Positions 58,073 to 64,000 of a stretch of DNA of 64,000 nt are shown here, piece by piece (positions within the stretch are counted from its first letter, which is position 1; every line of letters begins with the position of its first letter). This stretch comes from JAKLIH01 sp964618955 (GTDB lineage: Bacteria; Patescibacteriota; Minisyncoccia; UBA6257; JAKLIH01), in contig CAZUBO010000003.1 of NCBI GenBank assembly GCA_964618955.1, positions 5,610-69,609 on the forward strand, given 5' to 3'. A program made the translations under genes and the position numbers. Under the pieces are notes generated by a model, which was not told where the DNA came from, searched no databases, and worked only from the letters and a program-made list of their open reading frames with translations.

Positions 58073-58128
58073 TTTGTTTTTAATTTTTAAGTATGATATA
58101 TTAAAGATATATAATTAAAATATTAACT

Positions 58129-61059
58129 ATGATTTTTAATGATTATTACAATCAATTAAATACAGAACAAAAATTAGCCGTTAATAGTATTGAGGGCCCA
58201 GTGATGGTAGTTGCTGGTCCTGGTACTGGCAAAACTCAAATTCTAACCCTTCGTATCGCTAATATTCTTAATAAAACTGATATTGAAGCTGAAAATATTT
58301 TAGCTCTTACTTTTACTGATTCAGGTGCCATGTCTATGAAAAGAAGATTAATTAGTATTATCGGTAACGATGCTTACAGAGTCAATATCAGTACTTTTCA
58401 TAGCTTTTGTAATGATATTATCCAGCAATACCCAGAATATTTTTCTAATATCGCTGGCTTTACCAATATTGATGAAATAAAACAAACGCAAATTCTAAGA
58501 AAAGTTTTAGATAGTATGAAATTAACTTATCTTTCGACTTTTAATAATCAGTATTTCTATATCAAAGAAATAAAACATGCTATTGAAGAATTAAAAAAGG
58601 AAAGTGTTGATTTTAAAGAATTGAGAACTAAGGCTGAGCAAGCTAAACTCGATTTCTTAAATAATACTGATAACTATAATTCTAAAACCGATAAAGTCAA
58701 AACTGCTCAATTGCCAATTCTAAAAACTATAGAAAAGAATATTGAATTAAGTTTTGTTTATGAAGCTTATCAACAAGAGCTTAAACAAAATCTCTTCTAT
58801 GATTATTCTGATATGATCATTGAAGTTTTAAATACTTTAAAGTCAAACGAAGAATTACTTTTGATTTTGCAAGAACAATATCAATACATTTTAGTTGACG
58901 AATATCAAGATACCAATACCAGCCAAAACAAAGTTTTGGAATTGCTTTGTAATTTTCATAAAAATCCTAATATTTTTATAGTCGGTGATCCCAAACAAGC
59001 TATCTACAGGTTTCAAGGAGCTAGTATTCAAAACTTTGAATTTTTTAAACAACTTTATCCTAAAGCTGTTTTAATTGACTTAATTAATAACTACCGTTCT
59101 TCTCAATTAATTCTTGATTCAGCTTTTTCTTTAATTCAAAAAGACAAAAAGCTTCAAAGCAATACTAATTATGAAGATAAAAAAATTCAAGTTTTTTCTC
59201 TTTCTAATCCTGAAAAAGAAGCCTACTTTGTTGTTAAAAAAATCCAAGAATTATTGAAAAATGGTATTGCTAGTAACGATATCGCTGTTTTATATCGTAA
59301 CCATCGTGATGCTGATAATACTATAGAATTATTAGACAAGTTCAATATTCCTTTTAGTGTTAGAAAAAAAATTAATATTTTCAACGACGTTGATATTCAA
59401 AAACTACTTTTGATTTTAAACACTGTCTACAACTATGGTAATGATGAATACTTGTTCAAATGTTTGCATATTGATTTTTTAGGAATTGATCCACTCGATG
59501 TCTACAAAATCATTAATTATTGTAATCAAAACCATGTTAATGGTTATGAGTTTTTGAATTCTAAGTCTAATTTAGAATTAACTTCTAGTAAGCAAATCGA
59601 AGATTTTAATATTAAACTTAAACAATGAAGTATTGCTGCTAACAATGATCTTTTCATCAATCTTTTCGAAACCATCATTAAAGATGTCTCTTTTTATGAA
59701 TATATTCAAAAGTGCGACAACATTGTTGACAAAATTGATAAAATTGATGGCCTGTTTGACCAAATTAAAAAACTAGCTCAGATTGACAAAACTTTCTTTC
59801 TAGCTGACTTCATAAAATATCTTAATATTGTCTTTGAAAGCGGTATTGATGTCAATCGTGATTCTCTTTTGGGGGATCTATCGGGCGTAAAACTTATGAC
59901 TGCTCATAGTGCCAAAGGTTTAGAATTTGAATATGTTTTTATCATTGGCGCTACTAGCAACAACTGAGAGGGGAAAAGAACTATTAATAAATTAAAATTA
60001 ATTTCTGAGGTTTACAATCTCAAAGACGAAATTACTGATGACAGCGAAGAGCGCAATCTCTTCTTTGTTTGTCTTACTCGTGCCAAAAAACAATTGTTTG
60101 TTACTTTTTACGAAACCCAAGCTGATGGTAAAAGTGTTGTTGAAAGTGCTTTTATCAATGAAATCAAAATTGAGTACAAAGATTTTGAAAAACTTAATCT
60201 AGAAGGAGATTTTAAAAAAGAACATCTTCATTTTATTACTTCCAAAACTAAAGAAGCTAGTATCAAAGACAAAGAATTAATAAAAACAATTTTTACAAAA
60301 AATGGTTTGTCAGTCACTGCTTTTAATAATTATCTAGAATGTCCTTGAAAATATTTCTATCGTAATCTTTTTCGTTTACCCGAAGTTATGAATAAGTCTT
60401 TAATTAAAGGTAATGCTATTCATTCAGCTTTAAAAGATTTTTTCAATTCATATAAAGCCGAAGGTCGTCCTTCTAAAGAATTCTTGCAATTACGATTTGA
60501 ATTTTATTTAAATACTTATCCTTTAAGCCTTAAAGATTATGAACAACTTCTTTCTGAAGGGAAAACAATTCTTGCTTCCTACTATGATGCTTATCCAGAA
60601 TTTCATGAAAATGTTTTAACTGAATTTTCAATTTCTGGTATTAGTCTTGACGACAATATCTGCTTAACTGGCAAACTAGACAAAGTTGAAATTCTTAATA
60701 ACAATCATGTTAATGTTGTTGATTATAAAACTGGCAAACCTAAAAGCGAAAATGAAATTTTGGGCCTTACCCAGTCTAGTGATGAGAATTACTATAATCA
60801 ATTAAAATTCTATGGCTTACTATTAAAATATTACCAAAATGGTAAATATATTATGGACAAAGGTATTATTGATTTTATTGAACCTAGCGAGAGTGGTAAG
60901 CCAGTTAGACGTTCTTTTATCATTTCTGAAGACGAGATCAAAGCTTTAGAAATTAAAGTTAAAGAAGTAGGGAATGAAATTTTAAATCTTTCTTTTTGGG
61001 ATAAGTATTGTGATGATCCTAAATGTGAATTTTGCAAATTAAGAAAAATGATGAATTAA
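58129..61059 (+). CDS. UvrD/PcrA-family helicase with C-terminal RecB-like nuclease and Fe-S motif
   Basis: 976 residues. Helicase motifs: GPGTGKTQIL (Walker A, about residue 31), TFTDSGAMSMKRRL, VDEYQDTN (motif II), GDPKQAIYRFQG (III), MTAHSAKGLEFEYVF (V), LFFVCLTRAKKQLFV (VI). The C-terminal nuclease: ALKDFF then TGKLDKVE, VDYKTGKPK with D..E-x-K. Cysteines in LECPWKYFYRNLFRLP and CDDPKCEFCKLRK match the four-Cys Fe-S staple of AddB/Cas4-type nucleases. TGA is Trp at 59626, 60346 and elsewhere. Likely a DNA-end resection or repair enzyme; the fusion of the two activities is notable. Confidence 0.9.
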
Positions 61060-61188
61060 AATATTATTGAAGAGAAAAATCGGAAATTCCAATTTTAGGT
61101 TAAAGCTCTATTCGAAAAAGAAATTTGAACTATTAGAAATTTCCTAATAGTTGCAAAATAACTTAATAAATACTTAAAAGTTATTGTT

Positions 61189-61875
61189 ATGACAAAAAAT
61201 GAAATTTTTAATTTTAAATGCTATATTTTTGATTTTGATGGTACTATCGCTGATTCCCAAAAACTTCATGCTTTTGTGGAAAGCCGTTTAATGAAAACTT
61301 TTTTTAATATTGCTATTGATCCTGATGGCATTACTAGTAAGTATGCTGGTATTAGTACTCGTAAGGTTTTTAAACAGATTCTTTCTGAAAACAATATCTC
61401 GGTATCAGACGAAGAAATAAACAATTTAAACAATTCTAAATGAAATATTTTAAATTCTTTATCTCCAACTAAGAATTTAAACAATAATTTTTGCTTTAAA
61501 GTTGATTTAATTCCTGGAATTGATAAATTTTTGAAAAACTTAGTTAATCATAACAAACTTTTAAGTATTGGTACAGCTTCTCAAAAGATTTATGTTTCTA
61601 ACGTTATTGAATACTTTGATTTTGACAAATATTTTTCTAAAGAAAATATTGTATCTGCCGATGATGTTTTAAATGGCAAACCGGCTCCGGATATATTTTT
61701 GGAATGTGCTAGAAGGCTAGGGGTAGATCCTAAGGATTGTATTGTCTTTGGCGATGGTTCTTCGGATAATCAGTCAGCTATCGCTGCTAATATGCAATTC
61801 GTTGGAGTTGTTAATACCGACTTAATCCCAACTTCAGACTATTTTATTAAGGATTTTACAGAATTGCTTTTTTAA
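61189..61875 (+). CDS. HAD-superfamily hydrolase
   Basis: 228 residues. Motif I DFDGTIADSQ, motif II LSIGTASQKIYVSN (Thr in IGTAS), Lys in LNGKPAPDIF, and motif IV VFGDGSSDNQSAIAA. The cap domain is helical, so it resembles phosphoglycolate phosphatase or beta-phosphoglucomutase-type enzymes, substrate unknown. TGA at 61441-61443 is Trp in SKWNILNSL. A 9-bp hairpin (AACTATTAG...CTAATAGTT) lies in the leader, near 61126-61150. Confidence 0.92.
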
Positions 61876-61950
61876 CTCTTAGTACTGTTTATTTTTTAAT
61901 ATTGTGATATAATATATTTAATAATAAAACCAATTTTATTTTTTGTTATT

Positions 61951-62520
61951 ATGCCTAATTGTAAAAAAATTTGTGTTTTTATCGACGCATCTAATGTTTG
62001 AGAGGTTCAAAAGACTAAAGGAAGATTTTTTGACTATGAAAAATTGCAAAAATTTCTTATAAAAAACTTTAGTGCCTTAGAATTAAAGGTTTTTTATTAT
62101 ACTGCTTATCCTAAAGAAGGAACTAGAAAATATAATTTAGACGGAAAACATAAGTTTTATACATTTCTTAACAAAGGGTTAGGATTTATTGTTCGTAAAA
62201 AAGAATTAAAAAGAATACACGTAGTCACTGGTGATGGACAGTCAATTGAATAAAAAGGTAATATGGACGTAGAGATAACGATAGATGCTATGTATTATAG
62301 TTCACAATATGACGAAGCAATATTTTTCTCTGGTGACTCTGATTTCATGGCTCTGGTAACTCATTTAAGGTTGCAAGGTAAAAAAGTATATATTTTTTCG
62401 TCAAAAAACAATGTCTCGGAGGAACTAAGGACCGGCGCAGATGGATATTACAATATTTTAGATAATAATATTGGAAATATATGGGGTAGAGAGCTTAAAC
62501 ACAGGCCAAATAAATATTAA
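61951..62520 (+). pseudogene. NYN-domain (LabA/PIN-like) protein interrupted by an in-frame TAA
   Basis: The two halves lie in the same frame and join at a single TAA (62251-62253). First half: VFIDASNVWEVQKTKGRF with the first NYN Asp, TGA as Trp. Second half: KGNMDVEITIDAMYYSSQYDEAIFFSGDSDF, with the other acidic residues, and GKKVYIFSSKNNVSEELR. NYN domains are PIN-like endoribonucleases. A lysine is expected at the stop, so AAA to TAA is a one-base change. It may be a pseudogene, an assembly error, read-through, or restart at ATG 62263. Total 190 codons. Confidence 0.8.
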
Positions 62521-62590
62521 CTAAAAAGTCACCCTTCGTTAGAAAGGTGGCCCTAGGATGTAATACCCTCCCACTTATACAAGTGGAAGA
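62521..62590 (-). ncRNA. Putative small RNA, about 70 nt (minus strand)
   Basis: On the minus strand: promoter TTGACT (62621-62626), 17-base spacer, TATACT (62598-62603); transcript with CCACTT-GTAT-AAGTGG hairpin (62571-62586), the GC-rich GGGAGGGTATTACATCC, and a terminator CACCTTTC-TAAC-GAAGGGTG with TTTTT (62523-62550). No coding frame of note. It is convergent with the NYN gene. Confidence 0.45.
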
Positions 62591-62597
62591 CAATAGA

Positions 62598-62626
62598 AGT
62601 ATACAAAATTTTATATAAAAAGTCAA
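62598..62626 (-). promoter_or_regulatory. Minus-strand promoter of the 62521-62590 RNA
   Basis: TTGACT and TATACT separated by 17 bases, read on the minus strand. Confidence 0.6.
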
Positions 62627-62668
62627 TAGGCCATCCTATAAATTAATCAAAATATTAAACTAATCATT

Positions 62669-63115
62669 ATGCGTAAAAAAATCATTTTTGTTATAGTTCT
62701 TTGTATTTTTTTATTTCTTATTTTCTATTATCTCAAACCTTTTAAAAACAATACTATTGATTCTACTACCACAACAACTGCATTAGTAGTTGGAGGTGAT
62801 GAGGATAGTCATGGTTGCTTAGTTGGTGCTGGCTATAGCTGATGCCCTAGTGCTAAAGCGTGCCAACGCTTATGAGAAGACACTTGTTCTCCTGATTTTA
62901 TCAAAACCGTTCATTTTGTAGAAACTAAAGATGAAAAAGTAATTTTCTATGAAGAACCTGGCAAACCAGCTATTACTAGTAGATATATTTTTCATGGCAA
63001 ATGCAAAGTCAATAATACTTATTGTAGTGAATTAGAAATTAAAAGTGGTACTAAAGCCGATATCAAGGGTATCACCCTTGATAATGAGATTTTAATAACT
63101 GATATTAAATTCTAA
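62669..63115 (+). CDS. Membrane-anchored small secreted protein with GYSWC motif
   Basis: 148 residues. Membrane anchor KIIFVIVLCIFLFLIFYYL, Thr-rich linker, then HGCLVGAGYSWCPSAKACQRLWEDTC, a Cys-rich box I have seen described for secreted proteins of candidate-phyla bacteria; here both Trp are TGA. The remaining 60 residues are beta-like. Its stop is followed 2 bases later by the next gene. Function unknown. Confidence 0.75.
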
Positions 63116-63117
63116 TT

Positions 63118-63867
63118 ATGGGAAGACATAAAAAACCAAAACATCCAAATGGAATTTGATGAATTGTTTTTATTGTTTTTTGTGTATTTTGCTATTTAGT
63201 CTATAAAGAATATAGTAATAAATATTTCAAAACTACCACAACCACTAAGGCTGTAGCTAGTTCTACTAAACCTAATTCAATAACTTATTCTGCTAAAGTT
63301 ACTAAAGACGAACAAGATAAATATATAATTAATATATCTTATCCTTATTTTAAAATTAATTTTGTTGATAATAATATTGGGAATTTTATTGATTCTTCAG
63401 TTTCTAATTTCAAAAATGATATTAAGGATTATGAAGTCTTTAATGATAATAAGAATAGCTTAGATATCTTTTTTGAACCATATTTAATTTCTGCTAATAC
63501 TATTAGTTTAAAGTTTGTAACTAGTACCTATACTGGTGGAGCTCATGGTAATCAAATAATTACTACTAAGAATTTTGATTTAACTTCTAATAGGGAAGTG
63601 GAACTAAAAGACTTATTCAAAAAAGATGGTTATTTAAATATTTTATCTCAAAAAGCTATTGCTAAGTTTACGAATGACAAAACCAGTGATTCAGCTTGAT
63701 TAGCCGAAGGTGCTGGTTCTAAATATACCAATTTTAAAGATTTTACTTATTCTACTAATAACAAATCCTTTGTTTTTCATTTTGACCCCTATCAAATAGC
63801 TCCTTATTCTTCTGGCATACTAACTTTTGAGATTTTAAAAACAGAATTAAAAGACTATTTAAAATAG
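63118..63867 (+). CDS. Membrane-anchored DUF3298/RsiV-like protein
   Basis: 249 residues. Short basic N-terminus and anchor (WWIVFIVFCVFCYLVY, both Trp as TGA), Thr-rich linker, then a DUF4163/DUF3298-like domain: FVTSTYTGGAHGNQIITTKNFDLTSNREVELKDLF (split) with YTGGAHGN as the diagnostic motif, and FDPYQIAPYSSGILTFEI at the end. In B. subtilis RsiV this fold binds lysozyme and controls a sigma factor; an envelope-sensing role is a reasonable guess here. Confidence 0.85.
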
Positions 63868-63870
63868 CCG

Positions 63871-63899
63871 TTGATTTTTTTGAAATTTTAACATATAAT
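63871..63899 (+). promoter_or_regulatory. Promoter of the prepilin gene
   Basis: TTGATT (63871-63876), 17-base spacer, TATAAT (63894-63899). Confidence 0.7.
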
Positions 63900-63926
63900 A
63901 TATCTATAAATCTAAAATATTTCTTA

Positions 63927-64000
63927 ATGAATTCTAAATTAAAACAAAGTTTTACATTAGTAGAATTAATGATAGTAATAGCAATCTTAGCAATATTATC
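63927..64000 (+). CDS. Type IV prepilin, N-terminal fragment (3' end outside window)
   Basis: 24 complete codons seen: MNSKLKQS then FTLVELMIVIAILAIL. The short basic leader followed by F-T-L-V-E-L-M is the prepilin peptidase cleavage and methylation motif, with the conserved Glu5 and the hydrophobic N-terminal helix. It suggests type IV pili or a related secretion/competence pseudopilus. It is preceded by a good promoter and no SD. Confidence 0.9.
   Translation, partial: MNSKLKQSFTLVELMIVIAILAIL

Noticed and set aside
1..64000. CRISPR array
   Set aside because: No regularly spaced direct repeats with unique spacers were seen. The tandem hairpins are terminators or regulatory.
1..64000. TGA as glycine (code 25)
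   Set aside because: At the conserved sites in PPDK, HisRS, Xer, PAP2 and sigma factors the family residue is Trp, not Gly.

Overview
The window is an AT-rich bacterial chromosome segment read with a non-standard genetic code: TGA encodes tryptophan. Conserved genes (ppdK, hisS, recG, a Xer recombinase, prs, a PAP2 phosphatase, a UvrD-type helicase) are all cut by in-frame TGA exactly where the family has Trp or tolerates it, and each resumes in the same frame. All CDS coordinates here use TGA=Trp with TAA/TAG as stops. Code 25 (TGA=Gly) does not fit. The gene set (S-layer-like proteins with Thr-rich linkers, peptidoglycan-binding domain, type IV prepilin, SIMPL, DUF5666, SdpI, secreted Cys-rich proteins, compact genome) suggests a Patescibacteria/CPR-type organism rather than a mollicute. 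This placement is inference; no rRNA is present to test it.

Layout. 1-7.6 kb: 3' part of ppdK, an AAA/DUF4143 ATPase, hisS, a structured RNA and recG. 7.6-13 kb: short genes, a Xer recombinase, tRNA-Arg(TCG), a PAP2 phosphatase, prs, a second and larger structured RNA, tRNA-Lys(CTT), and two minus-strand short genes. 13-17 kb: an ECF sigma factor with two unknown downstream genes and a large secreted protein. 17-20 kb: an AbiE-type toxin-antitoxin pair with a degenerate toxin, a perfect 44-bp palindrome, and a GHKL-ATPase/STAS-like (DUF4325-type) gene pair. 20-26 kb: cell-surface proteins. 26-31.4 kb: an ECF sigma/membrane protein/DUF5666/MacA-MacB-type/DUF5666 operon. 31.7-38 kb: a TcmP/three-Cys-motif pair, a secreted metallopeptidase-like protein and two more AbiE pairs. 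38-45.5 kb: an 1113-residue Cys-rich secreted protein, ferredoxin, SIMPL protein and a thioredoxin-fold protein. 45.5-50.9 kb: an AbrB regulator plus a second MacAB-type exporter, then SdpI. 51-64 kb: tRNA-Asn(GTT), SDR and SRPBCC genes, a second DUF4143 ATPase, a flavoprotein, a Ppx/GppA-type gene, a UvrD-nuclease fusion, a HAD phosphatase, an NYN gene with an in-frame TAA, secreted proteins and the start of a prepilin gene.

Two features stand out besides the code. First, nearly all ordinary genes lack a Shine-Dalgarno (SD) sequence and start a few bases after an A/T-rich leader, while a set of very short ORFs has strong GGAGG sites, and several of these have TGA where a normal stop would be expected. 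Second, several GC-rich intergenic islands have their own promoter and terminator and look like uncharacterised small or structured RNAs, notably at 11612-11913 and 4897-5130.
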